From assembly GCA_964501335.1 (NCBI GenBank), contig CAZCTC010000001.1, positions 124,001 through 188,000 of the forward strand: a DNA stretch of 64,000 nt, written 5' to 3'. Shown here one piece after another: positions 15,107 to 23,300 of the stretch; positions within the stretch are counted from its first letter, which is position 1; each line of letters starts with the position of its first letter. Position numbers and translations under genes: made by a program. Source of the DNA: CAZCTC01 sp964501335. Lineage in GTDB: Bacteria; Chloroflexota; Anaerolineae; B4-G1; SLSP01. The notes beneath the pieces are model-generated. The model had not been told where the DNA came from. It did not search any database and was given only the letters and a program-made list of their open reading frames with translations.

Positions 15107-17176
15107 ATGCGACACGATCTACTGGCTTTAACTCCCGACGATCTGATTACCTTAAGCAACCGGGGTCTGGTAAAACGGGCCCAGAAAGAATTGGGCGAAG
15201 TCTCTTTCACCCTGGAAGAAAGCCCGGAAGGGCGGGTCGATGTGCAGTGGGCCGATGAAATCCACTGCACATTGCCCGCCGGCAAAACCCTGGCCGACAG
15301 CCAATGCAGCTGCGCCGCGGTCGGCCTCTGCCGGCATATCCTGCGCTCCGTCCTGGCCTACCAGCAACACCACAACACTTCGACATCCAATCCCCCCGAT
15401 CTTTCCCCTTCCACGCTTCCTTCTTCCAGCTCTTCCACTCTTCCTACTTCCAGCTCTTCCAGCCCTTCCACACTTCCATCTTCCGACTTTCAATCTTCCA
15501 AATCCCCAACTTCCGCCCATCCCTGGGACCCTGGCGCGGTCACCGATGAAACGCTCGCCTCACTTTACAACAAAGCGGCCCTGACCCGGGCCCGCAGCCT
15601 TTATGAAGAAGGGCACGTTATCGAACTCGTCCGCAGCAACAAACCCACCGCCCGTATTCACACCCTGGGGCTCACCCTGCGCTTCCTCGTTCCCCACGAT
15701 ATCCGTTACGTCCATTGCCCTTGCGATGAACCGGCCCCCTGTCGCCACGTTCCCCTGGCCGTCTGGGCTTTTCGCCAGCTAGAGCCGAAAGCCGTCGCCG
15801 GTCTGATTTCCACTCGCCGCCAGGAATGGCCCATCCCGGCCGATCTGCTCGATGAAATCGACACCACGCTTCAAGATTGGATCCATGAGGGCTGTAACCT
15901 GTCACAGGCCATGGTCGACCGACTACGGCGGCTGGAACAGCGCTGCCGCGCCGAAACCCTCATCTGGCCGGCAGAATGCCTGGCCGAATTCATCCTGGAA
16001 CGCGAACGCTACATCGCTCACGACGCCCGTTTCATGCCGGCGCGCATGGTTGCTCTGTTGGGCGAAATCAAAATCCGCCTGACCGCCATCCGCAACAACA
16101 CCGAAGCTGTCCCGCAACCGCTCATCCGGGGCCTCGCCCGGGATGCCGAAACCGCCGTCAGTGCCGCCCGGCTGATCGGATTGGGATGTGGGGCCGAAAT
16201 TTATCGCGGCGGCCTGACCCTTTCCGCCTACCTGCACGACATCGACAGTGGGCAGGTACTCACAGTGCAACATGACTTCGCCGATGAAGAACAGCCCTTC
16301 TGGCACCTGGCCAACCGCAGCCTGATTCAAGGATTGGGGCTGGGCCAGATCGGCGCCCGACAGTTGCTCACCAAAGGGGGCAAACGTTCCGCCAACAACA
16401 GATTCACGCTGGGGCGCGCCCGGGCCGCCGTCAATCCACAAACCTTCACCTGGGAATCGCTTCGAGCTCCCACGCTGGCCGAAGATTTTTCGGAAGTGCG
16501 TGCCCACCTGCTCGCTCAACCTCCCGCCTGCCTGCGCCCCCGGCAATTGACCGCCAACTTCTACGTCTGCCCCATTTCTGGAGTTGAAGAAGCCGGCTTT
16601 GACCCAATCACCCAGCAGGTGCAGGCCCGGCTACGCGATTCAAATGGAGTAACGGCCCGTTTAATCCACCCCTATATGTCACGCAGCAACGAAGGCTGCG
16701 AAGCACTCCTCACCACACTCACGACCCGCCCCGAAACAATCCGTTTCATTGCCGGCAAAGCCCGTCTGGCGGGCGAGTTGATTTTCGAGCCGACGGCCCT
16801 GGTCGTCGAAGAAAACGGAACGCGAACCTTGCTCCAACCCTGGATCGACCGCTGGGGAAATACAGCCGTTCTGGGAACCGGCACCGAAGAAACGTTCACC
16901 CGGGACCCGCTGCATGCATACCTGACGCAAACCGCAGAACTATCAGGAGAATTGCTGGTGACCGGCCTGCAACATACCACAGAAAAAACCATACAACGCT
17001 GGCAGGCGCATTACGAACAGGGAAAAACGCTGGGGCTGGTAAAATTTCTGGAACCTCTGGACCGTCTTGTCACAGTCCTGAAACAAAAGAACGAAGTCAT
17101 GCGCTGGGAATGGCATCCGGCCGCCGCTGCTTTTATGGAACTGGCATTACTCACTCGCCTAGCCGTGGAAATATAA
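15107..17176 (+). CDS. SWIM zinc-finger protein, YehQ-like
   Basis: 689 residues. Two SWIM-type zinc motifs are visible: CSCAAVGLCRH near 65-77 and CPCDEPAPCRH near 203-213, both CxCx(n)CxH. SWIM domains bind DNA or protein. The linker between them (about 90-140) is nearly all Ser, Pro and Thr and is encoded by CT-rich CTTCCA-type repeats (15401-15510) like those at 41304 and 51699, so it looks like an inserted repeat. The rest is long, helical and unassigned. It starts one base after the VWA stop, completing the order AAA+, DUF5682, VWA, SWIM seen in E. coli yehLMPQ. A convergent terminator follows. Confidence 0.85.
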   Translation: MRHDLLALTPDDLITLSNRGLVKRAQKELGEVSFTLEESPEGRVDVQWADEIHCTLPAGKTLADSQCSCAAVGLCRHILRSVLAYQQHHNTSTSNPPDLSPSTLPSSSSSTLPTSSSSSPSTLPSSDFQSSKSPTSAHPWDPGAVTDETLASLYNKAALTRARSLYEEGHVIELVRSNKPTARIHTLGLTLRFLVPHDIRYVHCPCDEPAPCRHVPLAVWAFRQLEPKAVAGLISTRRQEWPIPADLLDEIDTTLQDWIHEGCNLSQAMVDRLRRLEQRCRAETLIWPAECLAEFILERERYIAHDARFMPARMVALLGEIKIRLTAIRNNTEAVPQPLIRGLARDAETAVSAARLIGLGCGAEIYRGGLTLSAYLHDIDSGQVLTVQHDFADEEQPFWHLANRSLIQGLGLGQIGARQLLTKGGKRSANNRFTLGRARAAVNPQTFTWESLRAPTLAEDFSEVRAHLLAQPPACLRPRQLTANFYVCPISGVEEAGFDPITQQVQARLRDSNGVTARLIHPYMSRSNEGCEALLTTLTTRPETIRFIAGKARLAGELIFEPTALVVEENGTRTLLQPWIDRWGNTAVLGTGTEETFTRDPLHAYLTQTAELSGELLVTGLQHTTEKTIQRWQAHYEQGKTLGLVKFLEPLDRLVTVLKQKNEVMRWEWHPAAAAFMELALLTRLAVEI

Positions 17177-17214
17177 AAATCACCGCGCAGTTTTAAACTG
17201 CGCGGTGATTTTTA
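17176..17214. terminator. Bidirectional terminator between the SWIM gene and precursor 1
   Basis: Stem AAAAATCACCGCGCAG with its exact complement, with A-run on one side and T-run on the other. It serves the rightward Yeh-like cassette and the leftward RiPP precursor gene. Confidence 0.85.
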
Positions 17215-17253
17215 TATTCTTATAAAACCTGGGAAGCCCTTTGGGCTCCGCAA

Positions 17254-17511
17254 TCAGGGCATAGCAGCGCCTTCGCCAGGATTATTCTTCGCATCCCCTG
17301 GAGCATAGAAAGTCCGGGTAACTTCCTTGAGTTCGGCCAGGTCCAGCCGGGCCAAAGCCTCCACAATCTCAGCCGTCGGTTCAACACCGATTTCCAGAAG
17401 CGCAGCTTCCGGGTTGGCTTTCAGTTCTGCAATAAATTCATCGCTCAAAATCCGCTCGATGTCAAGGACCTTAAATTCCAGAGCAGCTGTTTCACAAGCG
17501 CGAGTAGCCAT
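17254..17511 (-). CDS. RiPP precursor peptide 1, NHLP/Franean1_4349-like leader
   Basis: 85 residues, AAGGAGA ribosome site, strong promoter at 17587-17615. The leader contains LSDEFIAELKANPEAALLEI followed by GVEPTAEI, the pattern of leader peptides derived from nitrile hydratase alpha or Nif11-type proteins. The tail after about residue 58 carries EVTRTFYAPGDAKNNP and ends GAAMP. Its paralogue at 18002 shares the leader, the heptad TRTFYAP and the terminal AMP, while the residues between differ. There is no Cys in the tail, so lanthipeptide or sactipeptide chemistry is unlikely. The radical SAM maturase at 18454 lies on the same strand. Precursor identity is inferred from leader form and context. 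Confidence 0.8.
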   Translation of the reverse strand: MATRACETAALEFKVLDIERILSDEFIAELKANPEAALLEIGVEPTAEIVEALARLDLAELKEVTRTFYAPGDAKNNPGEGAAMP

Positions 17512-17586
17512 TTTAGTCTCCTTTTTAATTTCCGTTGAAATAGCAAACTCAAAATCTTTTTTACAACCCGCTTACAAAACAATGAA

Positions 17587-17615
17587 ATTATAACATACCT
17601 TCTTTAAAAAGTAAA
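17587..17615 (-). promoter_or_regulatory. Promoter of precursor 1
   Basis: Minus strand: -35 TTTACT (17610-17615), 17-nt spacer, -10 TATAAT (17587-17592), with an upstream block TTTTAGGGTAAGA ending near 17634. The arrangement is the same as for precursor 2, with identical boxes and spacing, and a similar upstream block. The predicted 5' leader is about 65-70 nt. Confidence 0.8.
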
Positions 17616-17704
17616 GACTATTCTTACCCTAAAAGCCATATTTGTTATAAATTGCCCGTTTACACTGACATATTACAATATAAAATAAAATTAACATCTA
17701 TTAT

Positions 17705-17915
17705 TAAATAAAGCGCGCCCTGTGCGGATCTACCTTAGCACGGATTAAAAACAGTTTCCGCGTCCCGCAACCGGTGTTTTTCCGGTAAAAAGCGACGCGC
17801 CCGAAGGGCAAAGGAAGTTATTTTTATTCATTTTTCGCGGACTTCAGAAAGCCGCCGAAAAATGAGCTTTTTCTTTTTCTTGTTCTCCAGGTGCACCGCC
17901 CAGGTCGATAAAATA
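17705..17915 (-). repeat. Dispersed MITE/REP-like element, inverted copy
   Basis: Plus-strand order is reversed: CTGTGCGGATCTAC, CGCGTCCCGCAACCGGTG, GCGACGCGCCC, then an imperfect hairpin 17831-17862 with loop CTTCAGAAAG, then TTTTTCTTTTTCTTG and CCGCCCAGGTCG. Confidence 0.8.
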
Positions 17916-17935
17916 CAGCCAACGCCCCAATTCAT

Positions 17936-17974
17936 AAAAAAGCTTCCTGGAAATCAGCTCATTTCCAGGAAGCT
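17936..17974 (-). terminator. Intrinsic terminator of precursor 2
   Basis: Stem AAGCTTCCTGGAAAT with exact complement, followed on the minus strand by TTTTTTATG. It lies 28 nt past the stop of precursor 2. Confidence 0.85.
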
Positions 17975-18001
17975 TATACATCCAGCCCCAACCGCCTGAA
18001 A

Positions 18002-18259
18002 TCAAGGCATCGCCACATCCCCATTTCCTTTGGCGGCAACTGGAGCATAAAAGGTCCGGGTCAATTCTTTCAATTCATCCACATTCAACCGCTTAAGAGC
18101 ATCCAGAATCTCCACCGTCGGCTCAACACCGATCTCGCGAAGCACACTTTCCGGATTAACTTTCAATTGAGCGGCAAACTCATCGCTGAGAATCCACTCC
18201 ACATCCAGAACCCGGAACTCTAACGGCGCAACCTCTACCTCATAAGAGCGGGTGTCCAT
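18002..18259 (-). CDS. RiPP precursor peptide 2, NHLP/Franean1_4349-like leader
   Basis: 85 residues and clearly paralogous to the peptide at 17254: EFRVLDVEWILSDEF, LKVNPESVLREIGVEPT, LNVDELKELTRTFYAP and a final AMP are shared or conservatively changed. The variable part is only the dozen residues between TRTFYAP and AMP (VAAKGNGDV here). Ribosome site AAGGAGA, own promoter at 18330-18358, own terminator at 17936-17974. It lies directly downstream of the radical SAM maturase on the same strand. The core limits and the modified residues are unknown; the conserved aromatic TFY and the tail are the obvious candidates. Confidence 0.8.
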   Translation of the reverse strand: MDTRSYEVEVAPLEFRVLDVEWILSDEFAAQLKVNPESVLREIGVEPTVEILDALKRLNVDELKELTRTFYAPVAAKGNGDVAMP

Positions 18260-18329
18260 CTCAATCTCCTTAGTTCTTCAGTGATAGGGTTAATGAAAAA
18301 TCCGCAGAATGCATATTAAGGATAGAAAC

Positions 18330-18358
18330 ATTATAACCCAAACCCCCTTAAAAGTAAA
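18330..18358 (-). promoter_or_regulatory. Promoter of precursor 2
   Basis: Minus strand: -35 TTTACT (18353-18358), 17-nt spacer, -10 TATAAT (18330-18335). The upstream block TTTTGGGTTAAAACCC (about 18361-18376) is a near palindrome related to the block above promoter 1 and could be an operator. Confidence 0.8.
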
Positions 18359-18392
18359 GAGGGTTTTAACCCAAAAACCCCTCAAGTCCCCA

Positions 18393-18430
18393 AAATATAT
18401 CGCCCGCCTTTCGGCGAGCGATATATTCAA
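18393..18430 (-). terminator. Hairpin after the radical SAM gene
   Basis: AATATATCGCCCGCC with a near-exact complement around loop TTTCGG (one mismatch), 24 nt beyond the stop of the maturase gene. It isolates precursor 2 from the upstream transcript. Confidence 0.7.
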
Positions 18431-18453
18431 TCAAAACCAATCGCGGGTCCGGC

Positions 18454-20325
18454 TCAACGATGGGCTTCAGCTTCAAACTCCATCATCAACGGCGGAATGG
18501 CCGTGGCCAAAGGCACATACCATCCATCAACTTTCACACCTAATTTCTTATCGATCGCCCATAAGATTTCCGGCGTCTCCTGATAAGGCCGCGCAGTCAA
18601 CACCGTCAACGCCTGCTGATGGGTCAACACCTGCAATTGCAACAATCCAGGAATTCCCCGCGTATCGAAAAGCAAATATCGCTCTCCGCTCGTTACAACC
18701 CCCAACATAGGAGGCGTAGGCCCCCCCCACCGACTCCGCCAGAGATTGAGTTCGCGCCCCAGGCTTTGAATCAACTCTGGATATCGGAGCGAATCTGCCT
18801 CATAATCCCCCATAAAATGATAGGCCAGCTGGTCGATTCGAGCATGAGATGGAAAAACCATTTGATAAGCCCGCAAAGGGCGGATTTCCCGGATCCCATA
18901 ATCAGCCGGCCGCTGGAAATATGGGCTGAAACGATCCAGACTCAACCGATTAATCCCCGGAGGGGTCAAATGATGCAAAAGCGGAATCAATGCCAGCATC
19001 TCTTCATACTCATCGCGCTCATCGCCGGGCAGCCCCCACAAAATGCCCCAGATCAAATCGATCCCCACCGCGCGGATATAACGCAGCAACATCAAATTCT
19101 GCCGGGCGAGCACCCCTTTGTTCATCCGCTTCAACATCTTAGAAGAAAGCGATTCAATTCCCGGCTCCATCATTCCAATCCCGGCTTTCTTTAAAGCCAC
19201 CACCTGAGCCAGCGTCAAATTGGCTTTGTGGGCATAAGCCAGGAAATAGTTCTTCTCTTCAAGATGAGGCAACACCTTCTGAAAATAAATATAAGGAATA
19301 ATACTGTCGGCCATAGCAAACTGGCGTGTAGGAGCCGCCTCAGCCAGTTGCTGCAACTCGGCCAACGCCCGCTCCGGAGATTTCTGCCGGAAACGACGGT
19401 CATCACCGTTGATTCCACAAAAAGAACAGGGATGTTTTTCCCCCCACCAGCAACCCCGGCTGGTCTCACTTCCCAACCAGGTCGTAGCCGGATCGTAATC
19501 AGGAAGATAAAAAGCTAATTGCTCAAAATATTCCCGGAAATCGGGAACCGGCAAAGCATCCAGATCAGGCGCAGGAGCACTGTCGATAATTCGGGCCGCG
19601 GGCAATTCGCCCTTAGCCCAGTTTTGCAAAAAGGCCGCAAAAGCCGCCTCGCTCTCACCCGAAAAGACATAATCGATGACCTTACCGTCCGGATCCAAAG
19701 ACAAAATACCTTCCGCCATCTCGCCTTTACAAACACACCCGCCGAAAACCGTAACAATTTCCGGTTGATACCGTTTAAGGGCTTTAAGCAATGCATAACC
19801 GGCATTGGTTTGAGCAAAGGTGGCCGAACACCCCACCACTTTGAAGTGGTAACTCGCCAGAGTTCGCGCCGTCGCATCAATCCAGGCCATCGCCCGCTCT
19901 TCCAACGCAGCCAACGTTTCCCGATCCATGCTCAAACGCAACGGCGAAAGCGCATAAAGCATCTCGGACGCCGCATCCTCTGCATAGGTCACCAGCATCG
20001 ACGCATCGGTTACCTGAGGCAACCATTCGGCCAGGGGCGGCATATCATAGGCCATGCGGGAGAAAAAACGCTCCCCCAACATCAAGCGGGGCGGATAGCC
20101 GATGGGCGCACTTAATTCATCGTAAGCCGGCTGGCCGATCAAAGCCGCCAGGGCCAGATTCGCATACCAGACAGAGGTCCGAAATCCCACACGCCTGGCT
20201 GCGGCCTGTAACAAATGCACGGCCAATCCAGGGTACGACAAAACAAAAAAAGGCGGCTCAATCAATAAGATCTCGCCGGCCTTTAAATTGATCTCCATGG
20301 CTCGTTCTAAATCGGCTGCACTCAT
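18454..20325 (-). CDS. RiPP maturation radical SAM protein with B12-binding domain (rSAM_ocin_1 type)
   Basis: 623 residues. The start at 20325 (MSAADLERAMEIN) follows AAGGGGACAGCA; a longer frame to 20382 overlaps the upstream gene. The N-terminal 200 residues resemble a cobalamin-binding domain (EILLIEPPFFVLSYPG...). The cluster motif SRGCWWGEKHPCSFCGINGD gives C292-X7-C300-X2-C303, the unusual spacing typical of the RiPP maturation radical SAM family annotated as C-methyltransferases (TIGR03975), followed by KSPERALAEL as in that family. It should use [4Fe-4S], S-adenosylmethionine and probably cobalamin to modify the peptides at 18002 and 17254. It begins 10 nt after the cyclase gene, so they share a transcript. 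The family call is firm; methylation is inference. Confidence 0.88.
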   Translation of the reverse strand: MSAADLERAMEINLKAGEILLIEPPFFVLSYPGLAVHLLQAAARRVGFRTSVWYANLALAALIGQPAYDELSAPIGYPPRLMLGERFFSRMAYDMPPLAEWLPQVTDASMLVTYAEDAASEMLYALSPLRLSMDRETLAALEERAMAWIDATARTLASYHFKVVGCSATFAQTNAGYALLKALKRYQPEIVTVFGGCVCKGEMAEGILSLDPDGKVIDYVFSGESEAAFAAFLQNWAKGELPAARIIDSAPAPDLDALPVPDFREYFEQLAFYLPDYDPATTWLGSETSRGCWWGEKHPCSFCGINGDDRRFRQKSPERALAELQQLAEAAPTRQFAMADSIIPYIYFQKVLPHLEEKNYFLAYAHKANLTLAQVVALKKAGIGMMEPGIESLSSKMLKRMNKGVLARQNLMLLRYIRAVGIDLIWGILWGLPGDERDEYEEMLALIPLLHHLTPPGINRLSLDRFSPYFQRPADYGIREIRPLRAYQMVFPSHARIDQLAYHFMGDYEADSLRYPELIQSLGRELNLWRSRWGGPTPPMLGVVTSGERYLLFDTRGIPGLLQLQVLTHQQALTVLTARPYQETPEILWAIDKKLGVKVDGWYVPLATAIPPLMMEFEAEAHR

Positions 20326-20335
20326 TGCTGTCCCC

Positions 20336-23300
20336 TTACTCTCGTAGTCGCCACAATTCATGTTCAACACCCAATTTCGCAAAAATCTCCCGGGCTCGTT
20401 TCAAATAAGTTTCGCGCTCTGAAATACCCGGCTCTAAATGCAGCCCGATAGCGAATGAAAGCCAGGCTTCATCATAATCCATCTTCAAATTCTGAGCGAC
20501 CCGTAAGCCCTGCTTCCATAATTTCAAAGCCCGACCATGATTACCCGAAAGCCAATCAGCCCGCCCGCGCATCAATAAGGCGCGAGGTCGAGCCACCCCA
20601 CAAGAATTGACAAATTTATCTAACTGCTGGCAGGCTTGATAGGCCAGGCTTTTCAAATCAGCCTGCGCATAGCCTTTCTCCCAAAGAATCAAATAGGCCT
20701 CGACCAGAATGGTATAAATCAACAAATTGCCGTAATCGGTCAACGACATGGATTTAATCAGAGCCATCAACTCTTGAGCCTGCGCAAAAACATAATCGTA
20801 GGCTTCCTGATAGAGATAAATCCCCAACTCTTCACGCAACACCAACAATTTCATATTCTGAGTCATCAATTCCGGATTGAGAGCGACCAATGATTCGGCT
20901 TCTTTCACGCACGCCTTCGCCTCGGACATCCGCCCCAAATAAAACAAGCCTGTAACCTTAAGATAAAGTGCAAAAATCTGATAGGAAAGATCTTTGTGAT
21001 CACAGGCATGCTGGTACATCTCTTCAGCCAGACTGAACCCCTGTGTAAATTTTCCCTGGCAATAATAAAGCTCAATCATCGCATATACCGTTAGATTCCA
21101 GATATGATGAGCCCCGGACCGCAACGAAATCTCTATGGACAGTTGCTGCAAACGCTCGGCTTCTCCCCAATTCCCTATACCGCCGTAATAAACACTCCCT
21201 AAAAAGGCTACCCAGGCTCGAGCCGACAGATCATCCGCCGCATCCACCGCCGCCAGCGCCCACCGGAGATAGGCCTGGGCCAGTTGATGCAACGAACTGA
21301 ATCCCATCATCACACCGACCATCCCATACCCCCGTCCCAGTTCCGGACTCGGCCCCACCAACTCAGCCAGGTTGAGCATATTAAACGACGTATAAAGGAC
21401 CAAAACAAGATCGTTGCTACTGTAAAGCACCTCAGCCAGCTTCTCATAAGCCCGCGCGACCGATAACAAAAGCCCCCGTTTTTCCTGATCTCGTCCCAGA
21501 TAACGCCCAGGCCACAACCGATGGGCAATTTGGACTCCCAGCGCGCCAGTCGTCTTAAAAAGAGGACTGATTTTTCCTTCAGGAAGAGGATATCCTGCCA
21601 GCGCCAGCCCCTGCACCAAATGCGTCCGGCCTTCAGCATACAGAGAATGATTGACATAAGCTTCGCCCAACTGCAATTCCCAAAGGCCGCGCCGAACCGC
21701 CTCCACATGCCCGGCTTTCTCGGCCAGCGCCAAAGCCTGTCCGAAAAAGGTAATGGCTTCCTCATTGGCATAGTTACGCAAAGCCTGGGCCCCGGCCTTT
21801 TCCAGATATTCCAGGGCCTTTTCAGAATTCTCCGCCCGCGACCAGTGATAGGCCAACAGCGGATAAAAAGCGGAAAGATCCTCGTTGAAAACCTGCTCAT
21901 ACCACAAGGCCACTCGTTGATGCAAATCCCGCCGCTGGGTATAAAGCATCAGGTTATAAGCAACCTCATGGGTTATATGATGCTTGAAAATATACTTCAG
22001 GTCGGGCTGCTCACTTTGCAACCGGGTAATATCCAGTTGCTCAAGATCGCCCAGATATTCTTCCAAACGAGGCCGGTCGGCTTCCACAGGATGGATATCC
22101 CGCAACGTACGAAAAGCGAAAATCCGCCCGATAACACTGGCCACTTTCAAAGTAACCTGCTGCGCCGGCGGCAAACGATCAATACGGCTGATAATCACGC
22201 CTTGCACCGTATCGGGAAAAGAAAGTGCCGTTCTATCGCCGGCCTGGGCAGAAAGATGCGCCGTTCCAAAATTGTCGATCTCTAACAATCCCGCATCCCG
22301 CAAAGCATAAGCCAGCTCTTCACTGAAAAACGGGTGCCCCTCCGCTTTTTCCTGGATCAACGCTGCCAGTTCAGGATCCAGAGCCCGAACCTTCAACCCC
22401 TGGCACACCAGATCCAGGGTAGCATCATGCCCTAAAGGTTGTAATTCCAGATAAGCGGTATCGTCGGCGGCTTTCAACGCCACATATTCCTTGGGCAAAG
22501 GCTCAGCCATAGGCCGCAATCCTATCACTAAAAACAGGGGCTGAATATACTGCTGCACGGTTGCCAACAAGGCCCAGGATGCAGAATCCAGCCAATGGGC
22601 ATCCTCCACGATCAACACCATTCCATTCGCATTTTGGCGAGTTCGTTGCAAAAACCGCACCAGAGTATCGCGAGTATTTTGAGCCCGCAATTCACCACTC
22701 ATCTGAGAGGTCAAGGCACTTTCCGGCAACCCTAAGGGCAGCACCGCATTGAGCAGCGGCAACCGTTCGATCAAATAATCATCTTCCTCCACCAGATCCA
22801 TGACCAGATGCTGCAACCCTCGCCGGCTTTCCCAGGATTCCGCCCCATCGGTCTCCTGCAAACCGAAAAGCGTCCGAAAAACTTGCCGCCAGGCGAAATA
22901 AGCCGTCGTGGATTCCATAGCATCGCCGGCCCCCATCAATAACGAAATCCCTTCCGCCTCAACCTGCTCGCATAGGTCATCGATCAACCGCGTCTTGCCG
23001 ATCCCGGCCTCGCCCACGATCAAACAACAGCTGCTCTGACCGTTTTTCAGCTGTAACAAATGCTCCCGCAACAAAGCCTGCTCACGGGGCCGCCCTACCA
23101 GTGGCAGCTGCGAACGTAAATGGACAAAACGAGCCGTTGTGGTATGCAAAGACCCGCTTTCTGAAATCGCAAAAACCGGCACGGGCTGAGAGATCCCCTT
23201 AAAAGGCAAAGCGCCTAAGGATTCAAATGCGTAATCCGGCACCGCTTTCGCAATACGATCCGAGACTAAAATCTGGCCGGATCGAGCCTGTTCCATCAAC

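Larger units (their letters stand above)
17512..18001 (-). other. Gap between the two precursor genes
   Basis: AT-rich promoter region (17512-17710), an inverted copy of the dispersed element (about 17705-17915) and a minus-strand terminator (17936-17974). No further gene seen. Confidence 0.6.

Noticed and set aside
20326..20382. Longer start for the radical SAM protein
   Set aside because: It overlaps the cyclase gene and lacks a ribosome site; the ATG at 20325 follows AAGGGG.
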